From NCBI RefSeq assembly GCF_932294415.1, contig NC_065537.1, forward strand, positions 65,548,290-65,612,289: a DNA stretch of 64,000 nucleotides, in the 5' to 3' direction. The first letter of the stretch is position 1. Each line of letters starts with the position of its first letter. Shown here piece after piece: positions 37,116-48,450 of this stretch. Source of the stretch: Quercus robur. Its lineage: Eukaryota; Streptophyta; Magnoliopsida; Fagales; Fagaceae. The notes under the pieces are model-generated. The model was given only the letters and a program-made list of their open reading frames with translations. It was not told the origin of the DNA and did no database searches. Position numbers and translations under genes: made by a program.

Positions 37116-37535
37116 ATGCCTTACAAATTCAAGCACATGCATTACCTAGACAAACCTGTAACAATACAAAACTAATCATCCACTTCAAAATCAAAACTAG
37201 TCATTCAAATTCAAGCACCTGCATTGCCTAGACATATCTGTAACAGTACAAAAATAATCGTCCACTTCAACATCAAAAATAATCATTTGAATATACCCAT
37301 AATATTTATATAAAAACAGCCACATCAATTGTTCACCATTAGTATTAAACCTCCATGGTGTACAAAAATGATACATATTCGTGGTATCTGAACAGTATAA
37401 ATACATAATTTGGGCAATTATATCGTCCCAATAATACAAAAGACTACATATATAATACAATGGTAGGTCAATACTAGTACTACAACAAAAGTTAATTCCT
37501 AAAGCTACCATCACAGTCAACATGAAACAGACAAG

Positions 37536-38744
37536 TCAAATTTGTGAGAACAAAAAACCATCCAACCACAGCTTTCTTAGCCTCGCATTCTTGGCTAGAA
37601 ATCCCGGTGCTGTCTTCTCATTTTCACAAAGATGGTCAAATGCAGTTGCGAGCATGTCTTCGTTATACCCATCCGCCATCATAGCCATGACCTCATTGTA
37701 AAGAGTTGTGTAATCCACCGGGCCCTGATTGATTTCTTTCAGAGCCACAGCTATTTCCTTCAGCTGATCAGACAGATCAGTCAGCACACTATCATCAGCA
37801 TTAGAAGATGCACGCCCTCTTTTGTGGGACTTGGAAATTCCTGACCCAGTGGTGGATGACTCGACTGTATTCTTCCTTTTTTCGACCACACCTTCTTCCA
37901 CATTGTCTGCAACAAACTCAGCATTGTCCCCATTGTCTGACTCATTCTCAATATTCACATAGGACTTAGAAAAGCCACCCGTGGCTGTGTCCTTCCCCAC
38001 AACAATAGCTAATTCATCATACATCTCAATTTTTTTGTTTAGATACTCCGCATGCTTTCGATGCACCTGTAAGGGAGAAAGGAACGTATAATAACAATGC
38101 AATAATCACTTCACTCATAAATTCAATATTCAATTCAATATAGATGCCATTAAATGTTTTAGGTCAATGATAAACAAAAAAATCTATTAGGGAACAGGAG
38201 ACATAACTTATGATTTTGAAGATAAGTACAACAAAAAATACAATGTACAAATGCTAAGCCCAGATTTTACAATAGATCCGCACATGAAAGTTATATTTGA
38301 AAAACCTTATAAAAGTAATGGAATCCTAAAAAGAATGACACTATAAATTTCATATAAAAGGCAAAAACATATATTATCATCTATATTAAGAAAATATAGT
38401 TGGAGCCATACCATGACTTCTTCTTGGTATGTCTTCGCGTCGCATGTTATCATTTTTAGGTTATCATCCCAACCAAACCCACTCTTCTTTCTAAGAGTCT
38501 AAATAGTGGACCACATGGTCCTTAGAGTCCGCATCCGATTGTCAACATAGGAGGGGTGGCACTCAACCCCAAATTGGGCAATTATCTCCTTCGTTACAAG
38601 AGCAAAGGAGCCTGCCTTGAAAGTGCTAGACGGCTTATTGCCCTTTGTAGCCTCCTGTGCAAGTATCCTAAGCATCATTTCATGCATGGGCGGCAGCCAC
38701 CTGAACTGCTTGCTGCTGCTCACTTTCTCTTTGCCCTTTGACAT
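37536..38744 (-). pseudogene. Harbinger ORF1: MYB/SANT-like protein, one stop
   Basis: Exon 1 is 38744-38412 and exon 2 is 38066-37536; donor ATG|GTATGG and acceptor ACAG|GTGCATC keep phase. MSKGKEKVSSSKQFRWLPP starts a Myb_DNA-bind_3/L10-interacting-MYB-type domain, which continues after the stop with KKSGFGWDDNLKMITCDAKT. The acidic/Ser C-terminal part ends LRKLWLDGFLFSQI. In this family the MYB-like protein binds the ends and helps import the transposase. An in-frame TAG at 38499-38501 interrupts exon 1, after MWSTI. Otherwise it is open. Confidence 0.75.
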
Positions 38745-39039
38745 TACTACATATGAAAATAGTATAGTGAGAGTAGCATTTAAAAATGAGAGTAGCATTT
38801 AGTAATTACGCTCGGAATATGAACAACAAATCAAACACACATACAACCACACTTATAAATGTGCACAACAGAATGAAACATGCTAACACTGGAAATGACA
38901 ATGTAATACCATCAAATAACAATGTAATGCTGAAAATACTTTTTCATTACACCACCAGAAGTCTATAGTAAATACATTGTCTTTACAAAAAACAAAAAGA
39001 AAAAACACATATTACAATCATAGAAATCTAAATAAAGTA

Positions 39040-40400
39040 CTACTCTCCACTCCTGAAATAATCAGACCACATAGCTTGGCATATCTCATCTCTCTTAGCA
39101 TTCCATGATCTACTGTCTTCAACGGACTCCTGACGTGATTGTGTTTCTTGTTGGGGGTCACTAGACTCTACTTGGTTCATTGCGTCTTCCATAATATGGT
39201 CATTTGGTTCAACCCCCATAATGTGATTATGAACCACACAACATGCTAACACTACTTTCACTTAGGTTGGGAAAAACCAAATGGTTCTGCATCCAACACT
39301 CGAAAATGTTTCTTCAACACTCCAAACCTTCGCTCAATGGTAGTTCTCAATGAAGAGTGTCGGAGGTTGAACAATTCTTGCTCATTCTCAGGAGGATGAT
39401 CACTAAACTCTTTCAAGTGATATCGCACACTCCGATAAGGTGACAATATTCCATTTTTATTACCATACCCAGCATCACCAAGATAATATTTACCTACATA
39501 TATTCAAAAGTAAAATCAAATCACTACTATGCTTAGGAAAACACACAATATTTATTAAACTAATAAACCAAAAAGGTGAAGTAATCGTATAATACCGTCG
39601 GGAATTGAAAATCCCCCTGGCCTAGCAAATGCATCATTTAACACACGTGAATCATGAGCACTGCCTTCCCATCCAGCTAATACATAAGTGAACTTTAAAT
39701 CAAAACTAATGGCAGCTAACATATTTTGCGTGGTTCCATCTTTGCGACCACGAAATCTTCTTTGTATTTCAGGTGGCATAGATGCATGAACATGTGTACC
39801 ATCTATTGCTCCAACACAATCCTAATTTTCGACAGACATAATGGTTTAAAATTACACAAATCTTCACAATTTACAAAAATACACAAGTTGCAATATTTAC
39901 CTTAAAATATGGGTAGAACCTTCTGCTATTCCTTATCTTTGGGGGTGTATCTTCACTACGCAGTCTTATTAGAGCTCTATATAATTTTAAGACCCCCCTA
40001 AGGATGACCTTGAAGTATCTATGCACAGTCTCAATTGATCTATAGATCCGACTACCCATTACATGAAACCTCACATTATGACCTATAATGTGTAAGAAAA
40101 TGAACACTTGCTCCATAACAGACATGTGAATAGTCGGGCGTACGTGCTCCCCCTCAGTGAGGATGTGACATAAGTGGTGGAAAGCTATAGGCTTCATCCT
40201 AGGTTGATTCACACAATGTCTTTCAGTTCCATGCAGAACACTATTTATGTATTCCTCTCTCTTGGCGACATGATTAACATAAGGCGCCATAGGCAGTTGT
40301 CTACGTCTATGTCTACGCCGCAATTTCCTTAACAATGCAACCCCCACAAGGAGGACAGATGCAACTGAGGCAAGAATTGCGGCTTTGGTTTTTTTCTTTA
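39040..40400 (-). pseudogene. Harbinger DDE transposase (HARBI1-like nuclease)
   Basis: Exons on the minus strand run from about 40400 to 39901, 39821-39596 and 39493-39040. Introns 39822-39900 and 39494-39595 have GT-AG ends. The N-terminal part has a basic stretch (RKLRRRHRRR) and a helix-turn-helix-like region. The DDE_4 domain carries DCVGAIDGTHVHA (first Asp), GWEGSAHDSRVLNDA (second Asp) and RTTIERRFGVLKKHF (Glu), so all three catalytic residues remain. Near 39260 the frame breaks by one base between FSQPK and VKVVLACCVVHN. The true start may lie in an upstream exon, since an acceptor-like TTAG precedes 40400. Only a single frame lesion was seen. Confidence 0.8.
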
Positions 40401-40704
40401 TCTAACAAAATCACAAACACTATGGTCTACGAGGTATGTAAACAAGCATGCTATTGATTACATAGTAAATAAAAACTGTCACAAACAGAAAACATCCAAA
40501 CCACATTGATAACGAGTACCAAATCACATTGCATTCTATTTACAATCAATATTTACACTATCACAATTCCATCACGTTGATAACTGCACATTGATATCAT
40601 CACAATACCATCACATTGCATTCTATTTACAATCACCTATATACCCAATGCACCTTCAATTAAGGTTTAAACACACACATATTCTACTGCAAGAAAATAA
40701 TAAC

Positions 40705-40751
40705 ACCAATCATGGGTTAAGCTCCAAAATTTCTACACATAACCCAACTAG

Positions 40752-40783
<32 letters not shown>

Positions 40784-41035
40784 CACAGCAAAAGTTCTAC
40801 ACATAACCAAACTAGCCAAATTCTAAAAAAAATCACAGCAAAAACCAAGCATGGGTCAAGCTCCAAAATTTCATACGCGTAACCCAACTAGCCAAATTCT
40901 AACCAAAAGCACAGCAAAAACATTGATCACCCTAAACCCAATCATGAGTCAAGCTCCAAAATTTCATATGCATAACCCATCAAGCCAAATTCTACCCAAA
41001 AGCATGGCAAAAACATTGATCCCCTTAAACATCCA
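40705..41035. repeat. Degenerate tandem repeat in the Harbinger element
   Basis: Three to four copies of an 80-95-bp unit with GGTCAAGCTCCAAAATTTC, AACCCAACTAGCCAAATTCT, CACAGCAAAAAC. A poly-A run at 40759-40782 breaks the first unit. Non-coding. Confidence 0.65.
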
Positions 41036-41159
41036 TGAATAATACACAGTTTAAATAAAAAATTGATAATTAAAAAAATTAAATAAAAAAAGTAAATAAT
41101 TATATAAATATTTATATAAATAAATATATAAATATTTATATAAATAAATATATATATAA

Positions 41160-41345
41160 AATGCTAAGATCGGATCCGAGAGGTGGGTCGGGAGGATGGG
41201 TTGTGGATTTTGGCATATCTGAGTTTGAGGGGATGTGGATTGGACTTGTGTGTGGATCGGACTTGTGTGTGGATCGGAGGTGAGGTGAGGTGTGTGGATC
41301 GTAGGTGAGGTGAGGTGAGGTTTGTGGATCGGAGGTGTAAAACGG
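41160..41345. repeat. GGTGAGGT/GTGTGGATCGGA minisatellite
   Basis: G-rich short tandem words (GTGTGTGGATCGGACT, GGTGAGGTGAGGT) make an unusually GC-rich island within AT-rich DNA inside the right side of the Harbinger element. Confidence 0.6.
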
Positions 41346-41710
41346 TCAACTGGAGAAGGAAAAATCACCGTGGATCTGCGTTTGGCTTGGTGATTGGACT
41401 ACCGTGAGGGAGAGGATCGAATGGCTGAGCTCGACGTGACTCGGAGTGAGCTGGATTGGTGTGAGTGGCTGGATCGGTGTGAGTGCAGTGGCTGAGCTCT
41501 CTTCTTTCTCTCGCTCTCTCTCTTTCGCGTGTGACCCGGAAATGATTTGAAGTGAAAATGAAAGTGTAAAACCATTTCCGGGTCAAAGGAGTAAATTACA
41601 GGTCAAATGAAATGAATTTCCGGAAAATTCTATTTTCCGTAGCTGCCAAACACTCGGGTCAGGGGGAAAATCATTTCCTGAAAGCGTTTACCACCAAAAC
41701 AAACGCACCC

Positions 41711-42285
41711 TTATTCGCAATCAAATATTCAATAATTATTACAAGTGTACACGTAGAGTGATTGATTAGATATTTAGAATTTTTGAAAAATTATTTGTTG
41801 ACTAGAAAAATCACCACCCCTGCAGCTAGCAAGTCAGTCCTCTATCTAATTTCGCATATGATGTGATTGATTTTGTCTTTTTTAGGTGGTGGCAAGTCAG
41901 TCTTCTCTGCTATAGGCATATAGCCAAACTCTCGTTGTTTTAGGTCAGCAATCAAGGATATATACAACGTATGCTAAAAGAGATGTGATCATAGATACTA
42001 ACAATAAGCATGCTAGTGCGTGTTCAAATCTAAGTTCATGTCAAATAATTTATCAAGATGACGCATGTGCTAACGGCAAGAATTTTTGTTGTGTTCTTGA
42101 TGTTGATATTATCCCACTGCCACGAACTTTCATTCATCTATTTGAGTGGAAACTACTTGTTACTTTCTTGTAGAAGATAATACTTTTCATCAAGACCACA
42201 AAAACAAGTTCAAATTATCTTCATCCACTGCTAGCTGTGGAAGTTTTCTAGTATGTACTAGTGCAAAAATTCCTCTCTACCTCCA
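41711..42285 (+). promoter_or_regulatory. Proximal promoter of gene 3
   Basis: Homologous to 2200-2740 and 20200-20675. It keeps GGATATATACAACG near 41955. It lacks a segment present in the other two: TTCATGTCA joins AATAATTTATC directly at about 42040, whereas genes 1 and 2 have 28 more bases carrying TTTGACTTAATCAC (W-box-type core). The Harbinger element now separates it from the more distal flank. Confidence 0.55.
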
Positions 42286-45200
42286 ATGGCAAGAGGATTG
42301 ACATTGAGTGCAGGACTCACAGCCCTTATTGCTCTTGCACTAGTCCATGAAACACTCAGTGCTAGTGATCATTACTGTCCCCCTTCTTCCTGTGGCAATA
42401 TCCCCAACATAAGCTTTCCCTTTCGATTGAAGAGCGATCCAGAAAGCTGCGGGGACCCAAGGTATGAACTGTCATGTGAGAACAATCGAACGGTGTTACA
42501 CTTATTTGCTGGAAAATACTATGTACAAAAAATCAATTACAATAACTACACAATCAGGGTTGCAGACTCTGGTATACACGATGACAATTACTTCTCCACC
42601 CCAAGTTATTCCTTATATCGCTATAATTTCAGTAATCGATATGACAGAGCATATTACGGAATCACAGGTCTGCTGCCGAAGTTAACAAAGTTGGAGCCTT
42701 ATGATCAGTTTCAGCCGTCTGGGAATCCTGAACTATCAAGGATTGTGGTTTTCATGAGCTGTGAAAAACCAGTGAATTCTCCGTACTGTTTGGACACTTC
42801 TACTTGCATTCACAACTCTTCTAATTATATATCTCATTCCAAGAGGTATAGCTATGTTAAAGTTGGAAAAACGAATGCAGCCGAAGTGGCAGACTTGTGT
42901 CGAGTAGAGAAGATAACTCAGACATCGTGGCCAAGAAATGATGGCCCAAATGTATCCTGTAAAGATGTCCACAATGAATTGGTATATGGTTTTGAGATTT
43001 CATGGCTCCGAGGTAATTGTCAAAGTATTTGCGGAAGAAAGTTCACCAAATGCTACCTCAATGACACGAACCATGTTCAATGCTCCGGCAAGCTCAATGG
43101 TGGGTAAATAATGCGACAAAGGCCATAATACTTTCCTTTTTCTAATTTAAATATGCATATTCCGCCATTATTTTCCTTTTGCACATCTCTCACACTCTCA
43201 CTAATCGTTGTATTTTCCCAATTTTTTTTTCTTCCCCAAAAGCTGATGATATTCTTTTTCTTTGTCAAAGCAGCATTCCACGTCATACTGATCAGCTTTT
43301 GCACGAAACATGGAACTTTTTTATGCGATGGTAAGGTATCGGCACAAGTTGTTTTTATTTTTTCCTTTTTTTTTTTTTTTTTTCCACAACGCAATTGCAC
43401 GAGTTGTGTGTGTTTGATCTCCAACTTTTACCCCTTCACTTAGATCATAGAAACCATGAAAAAAAAACGATTACTATTGAAACTCTTGTTTGTTGATATG
43501 GCTTTTACCCCTTCACTTAGATCATAGAAACCATGAAAAAGAAAAACGATTACTATTGAAACTCTTGTTTGTTGATATGGCTTTAATTAAAAGCTCAAGC
43601 GAAGTTGAAGCAAAAATTATCAGAATTATTAAATATATGTATAATCCTTGCCATATATATAGTATGTGAACCACAGAGTCGTTGAACTTATTACTATGAG
43701 AGGAGGATGTTGGTGCATGAGATTATTTCTCATCTACCATGCATAGAGGTGTAGAAAAAAAATTTAAGCACGGCACAATTGATAATGTTAAGAGTTTAGC
43801 TGTTTATGTACAGTTTCTAATCTAGCATTTAACTTCTTTTGATTTTAATGGATTTTCTTTTTTTCCTTTTCAGCTGTGGATTACAGTATTATTAGTGTTG
43901 ATTCGATCTACCTCATCAGTAAGAACTTCTTACCTTCCTCTTTCTTTTTGCAAGATCATTTCTTTTAAAAGGAAGGATGAAGAATAATTGGCCAACCTTT
44001 ACACAATTCTCATTATAGTTCAAATCAGTGTGAATTTAGATTTAATCCTATTGTTTGAAAAGTTTCAATTAAAGTCCTACATTTTTTTAATTGTTTCAAT
44101 TTGTCCCTCAAAAAGATCATTGTCAACTAAATGTTCTAAAGAATCAAATAAATTGCTCATAAAGACCCGTCACACATCAACACAAAGTGATATTTTATTA
44201 CCAGGAAAAAAAAACCCTCACAAAATGATCAGATTGTCATTAGATTGTATTTATTTGCTAGGATTATTTAAAATAATATTGAAAGATCATTTGTGCTAAA
44301 TGTTTTATATGATTGACATGGAAGCATTTGTGATATATATATATATATATATATATCTGTGTGTGTGTGTTTTAAATATAACTTAGATGAATTTCCATTA
44401 GTTTTTGTTAATAATAATTCAATGTGGGGGCTGAGTGAATTGATTTAAAGAGTTTTTATTGTTTCAATTTCAATTTTAAATTTTGTATATTTAATTTGAA
44501 ACCAACCCCAAAAATAGGAGAAATTATGTAAGTTATCATAAATAATTTAGTAGAGGAGACAAGATAAAGATACTATACTTGAAACAAAGCCTATTCAACT
44601 AGTTGGTAACGGTGTAGCAACATCACTCGTTTCTAATGGGTTTTTCGATGATGATCCTGCAGTGATACACCTTGCAGTCAAATTTTTATTTGGGACTCCA
44701 TTTGTGGTTGCATTTTTAATTTATAAATGGCGTAGGAGGAATTTATCAATGTATGACGCAATCGAAGATTTTTTGCAAAGTCACAATAACCTCATGCCCA
44801 TAAGGTACTCCTACCCAGAAATTAGGAAGATGACCAATGGTTTCACGGAGAAATTGGGAGAAGGAGGCTTTGCCACTGTATTTAAAGGAAAGCTTCGAAG
44901 TGGTCATCTTGTGGCTATAAAGATGTTGGATATGTCCAAAGCCAACGGCCAAGACTTTATTAGTGAAGTTGCAACAATTGGAAGGATTCACCACACAAAT
45001 GTTGTGCAACTCATTGGCTTTTGTGTTGAGGGACCAAAGCGTGCACTTATATATGAATTCATGCCTAATGGTTCTCTCAACAAATACATTTTTTCTCAAG
45101 AAGGAAGTATCCCCTTAAGTATTGAGAAAATATATGAGATTTCTCTTGGAGTAGGCCGTGGAATTGAATATCTACATCAAGGATGTGACATGCAAATTCT

Positions 45201-45771
45201 TCATTTTGATATCAAGCCTCATAACATTCTTCTTGATGAGAACTTCACCCCAAAAGTTTCTGATTTTGGGCTTGCCAAACTTTATCCTCCAGATGATAGC
45301 ATAGTTTTTTTGACTGCTGCAAGAGGAACACTAGGATATATGGCTCCAGAGTTGTTCTATAAGAACATTGGAGGCATCTCTTATAAAGCTGATGTTTATA
45401 GTTTCGGCATGTTATTGTTGGAAATGGCAAGCAGAAGAAAGAACTTCAATGCATTTGTAGACCACTCAAGCCAAATTTACTTTCCAACTTGGGTCTATGA
45501 CCAAGTTTGCGAAGAAAATGACATAGTAATGGAAGATGCCATAGAGGGGGAGAAGGAAAAAATTAAGAAGATGATCAAAGTTGCATTATGGTGCATACAA
45601 ATGAAGCCTATCGATCGACCTTCAATGAATAAAGTTGTAGAAATGCTTGAAGGAGAAGTTGAATGCTCACAAATGCCTTCCAAGCCTTTCCTATCATCTC
45701 TAGGGGATGTAAGAGACAACTTATATCCAACTTGCTCATCAATTCTATCAAGTGAATCATCTCAATTTTAA
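42286..45771 (+). CDS. LRK10L: LRK10L-type receptor-like kinase, gene 3 (4 exons)
   Basis: Predicted intact plasma-membrane receptor-like kinase of about 670 residues. Exons are 42286-43087 (or -43099), 43274-43330, 43874-43918 and 44663-45771. The start [11 protein letters not shown] is unambiguous, since the upstream frame is closed. Domains as in gene 1: signal peptide, GUB_WAK ([18 protein letters not shown]), second Cys-rich part, TM, kinase with [16 protein letters not shown] (non-RD) and DFG, and a Ser-rich tail. At the exon 1 donor position used in genes 1 and 2 the sequence is G|GCAAGC (a GC donor). A GT donor 12 nt downstream (AATG|GTGGGT) keeps the same phase, so two isoforms differing by four residues are possible. 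The kinase is nearly identical to gene 1. Confidence 0.9.
43426..43580. repeat. 77-bp tandem duplication in gene 3 intron 2
   Basis: The unit starting TTTTACCCCTTCACTTAG is repeated directly with a small A-run difference. Gene 2 has one copy near 21835-21912. Recent and specific to gene 3. Confidence 0.85.
44330..44372. repeat. (AT)n(GT)n microsatellite in gene 3 intron 3
   Basis: An AT dinucleotide run at about 44335-44356 is followed by a short GT run. It replaces the ATATCTATATACG-type sequence found in genes 1 and 2. Confidence 0.8.
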
Positions 45772-46237
45772 ATGAAAAGAATTTGATATGTCAATAGGCT
45801 GATTTACATGTGAAAGTTTTAGGATTTTTAGGTGTTGGCTAATTCCTCAACAAGTTTGCTTGTAATCTCTACAAAAGTTTATGTGTAATGACAAAGTTTT
45901 AATGTTATTGTTTTCAATGTCATTTGTAATCATGTGGTGTAATCAAAGATAAAGTCTAAAAATGCTATCACTATGCAAGTCTAGAGATTTTTGGTAAAGA
46001 GAAATTAATCAAGATTGATCAATTGAAATCAAGTAGTTTAAAAATTTGTTGAACAAAAATTTTGCCTAATGTTCTTATGATACTTCCTTTTACCCTGAAA
46101 TAGCTTTCTAATAGTTAATAAATTCATTAAAAACTTTGTTACTTAATTGATATTTTCTTGTGTTTCCATAAAAAATATCTAGTGTTTTAAATCCCTTCCC
46201 ATAATCTTATCAAATTTTGAAAAGAAAAAAAAAAATA

Positions 46238-47578
46238 GGGGAAATTAAAGTAAAGGCACATGTGGTTTGGTCTGTTTTCACTTTACCTACTCATGGTTTA
46301 AAACTTAACATTTTGCCTACCTGAGGTTACTTCCATTAGGGTTCTGTTACCAAACTTTTGCTTTTCCGTTAAAAAACAACTTTTACCACCAAAACATAAC
46401 ATAACATGAATAAAAAAGTTTGGGTTTGAATTTTTTTTAAAGAGCTTGGGTTATGGGGTTTTGTGTCTCTATGCAGACTACTGGTCCTCTGCTGAAATTC
46501 CTTTGAAAAGTAATCAAGAAAGGAAGAAGGCAAGAAAGATAGGATTATTTATGATGAACCATTAAAAAAGGTCTACATCCAAGCACAAAATGTCTCTGTA
46601 ACACGCAAAGAAAATATCTCTCTCATCTCTCACACTAAAATTCAAAAAGCACTATCTCAACACTGTGAAATCGAGGTCACCATCGCCGTTGGTGGTAAAA
46701 CTCATCAACGCCATATTGAGTTTCCTTCGAACCTATCAGCTGATTCTTCACGATGAGCCTGTCTTTCCTCTGCTACAACTAGACTCACTGCCGCTTCAAC
46801 GCCACCAAAACAATGTAGAAATCCCTCTGGTTACACTCCAACAATGACTCTCGATCCTTCAACAGCCGCTCCATCAAGGTCACCATCACCGCTGTGAAAT
46901 CGACGAACTAATGTTCGGGCAATTGTGTGTTGCTTTGCTCAGAATATTTGGGGGAAATTGGGGAAATTTTTGGGCAGTGGTTGTGGATTGTGGGTGTGCT
47001 AGTGGCAGTTGTGGGTTCTTATGGTGTTTGTAGTGCCAGTTTTGGGTTTCTAGAATTTGAGCTTTTCTAGATTTTCAATTTATGTTGGCATGAGAAGTTT
47101 CAATTTTTGTTGTTTGAACTTTTCTGGGTTTTCAACTTTTCTAGGTTTCTAGTTTTTGGACATAAGGAGTAGGAGATTTGATTTGATTCATTTGAATGTT
47201 GTTGAGTTAGATTAGGAGTTTTAATTTTTATCCAATTTTTCTCATACGGCTTTATCATGCTTTCAGTCGTATAATTAGTTTGTTTGTGTTGAGATGATAA
47301 GTTCAAATACAAGTTGAAGTTCTAAGAAATTGCATAATATTTTTTACCAATAGCACATTTTGATCTTGTTTTCTCTTGAATTTTTATGTGTTTTATGTTT
47401 TGGGAGGAGAGAGATATAAAAATGGTGCAAAAATACATATTTAACCTTCTTTTTAATAGAGGTGGGTAATAGAACCCTAACAGAAGTAACCTCAGGTAGG
47501 CAAATTGTTAAGTTTTAAACCACGGGTAGGCAAAGTGAAAACGGGTCAAATCACAGGTGGGTTTACTGTAATTTCCCC
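46238..47578. mobile_element. Mutator-like TIR element, 1.34 kb, gene 3 tail
   Basis: Long inverted termini of about 115 bp start GGGGAAATTAAAGTAAAGG on the left and, reversed, GGGGAAATTACAGTAAACC on the right. Both arms share CCTACCTGAGGTTACTTC. Flanking A-rich words AAAAAATA at 46230-46237 and 47579-47586 fit an 8-9-bp target duplication. The empty site is the A-run before the SINE in genes 1 and 2. No transposase. The interior (about 46440-47440) includes a GC-richer stretch near 46660-46900 that may be captured host sequence. That is a guess. Confidence 0.75.
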
Positions 47579-47589
47579 AAAAAATAATG

Positions 47590-47705
47590 AGCTTCAGTTA
47601 GCTTAATTGGGAAGAATTTATATTCTCAAATACACAACTTAAATTTGAATTTCTCTTACACCAAAACAAATTGTTGTCTTTTTTATAAATCTATAGCAAC
47701 TATCA
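47590..47705 (+). repeat. tRNA-derived SINE, 5' part (gene 3 tail)
   Basis: Third positional copy of the SINE at 6250 and 33318 (CTTCAGTTAGCTTAATTGGG, CAAATTGTTGTC), followed by a poly-C tract at about 47713-47726. Confidence 0.5.
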
Positions 47706-48000
47706 TTTAACACCCCCCCCCCCCCCAAGAAAAGTATCAATCATTAATTAGATTAATAAATTAATCTTTAAATTTGGTTCATATCAAGTTAGGGATTTTG
47801 GAAAAAGATAAGGTAGTTTCATATATTCAATTCTGATAACATTGTTTCAAGGGAATCCAATAGATAGTATGAAATTCTATGTGGAGGAAAAAAGAGAAGA
47901 GAAGAAAAAGAGCTAGTACGAAATTGATTGAACATGACAAAGTGATCAAAATGTTCCCACTCCATTTGTCATATCTTAGTTTTAGTCAATGACGAACCAA

Positions 48001-48045
48001 GCCCGTCTAGCCTAGTTGGTAGAGTGCAAGGCCTCACGGTGGGTG
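48001..48045 (+). pseudogene. tRNA-Lys remnant lacking anticodon and T arms
   Basis: GCCCGTCTAGCCTAGTTGG and the acceptor 3' side CACGGTGGGTG match the tRNA relic at 6658-6730. About 28 bases covering anticodon loop, variable loop and T stem are deleted. Its acceptor stem is closer to a genuine tRNA-Lys (GCCCGTC) than the gene 1 copy. Confidence 0.75.
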
Positions 48046-48118
48046 TTCTTAATGTTTTCTCAGCAAAAGTTTTTAGTCAATGTCGTGCAAATCATGGGAT
48101 TTGGTGACATTTTAATGT

Positions 48119-48210
48119 AACTTTGTAATTTACCATTTTTTAAATAATTATCAAATTTACCCTTTGTTAATGTAATTTTGTAATTATTTAAAAAATGGTA
48201 AATTACAAAG
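48119..48210. repeat. 30-bp perfect inverted repeat at the fold-back element's left edge
   Basis: CTTTGTAATTTACCATTTTTTAAATAATTA is matched in reverse complement 32 bp later by the left end of the element at 48197 plus its flank. Quoted here in full only as positions: 48119-48148 and 48181-48210. It includes both target-side and element-terminal sequence, so it looks like a snap-back copying event at the insertion edge. Confidence 0.75.
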
Positions 48211-48409
48211 TTAGTCTCTATTCTTTACACTAGGTTTTAATTTGGTCCATAACCTATCAATTGTCTCAATTTGGTTCTTAACATTTCCAATGTCATGTTA
48301 ATTTAGTCATTGCTGTTATCTCTTGGATGGAAAAAACTAATGTGTCAAACAGAAAAATAAAAAATTATTTTCTATACCACATCAGCTACCAACTGTACCG
48401 CCATATCAG

Positions 48410-48450
<41 letters not shown>

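Larger units (their letters stand above)
36860..41710 (-). mobile_element. PIF/Harbinger DNA transposon with both genes
   Basis: About 4.85 kb inserted in the gene 3 promoter. Downstream flank CTTATTCGCAATCAA matches the empty site CTTATACGCAATCAA upstream of gene 1. The right end, reversed, is GGGTGCGTTTGTTTTGG. A related GGCTGTTTGGTTGTCTTGG lies at the left (about 36908), but the outermost left end is uncertain (36860-36908). TTA lies at the right junction, with a TTT at the left. It encodes a DDE transposase and a MYB/SANT-like partner, both minus strand, the usual two-gene layout. Each has one apparent lesion. Confidence 0.85.

Noticed and set aside
40591-41042. Short plus-strand ORFs with HNPTSQI repeats
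   Set aside because: They translate the degenerate tandem repeat inside the Harbinger element, with poly-Lys from an A-run.
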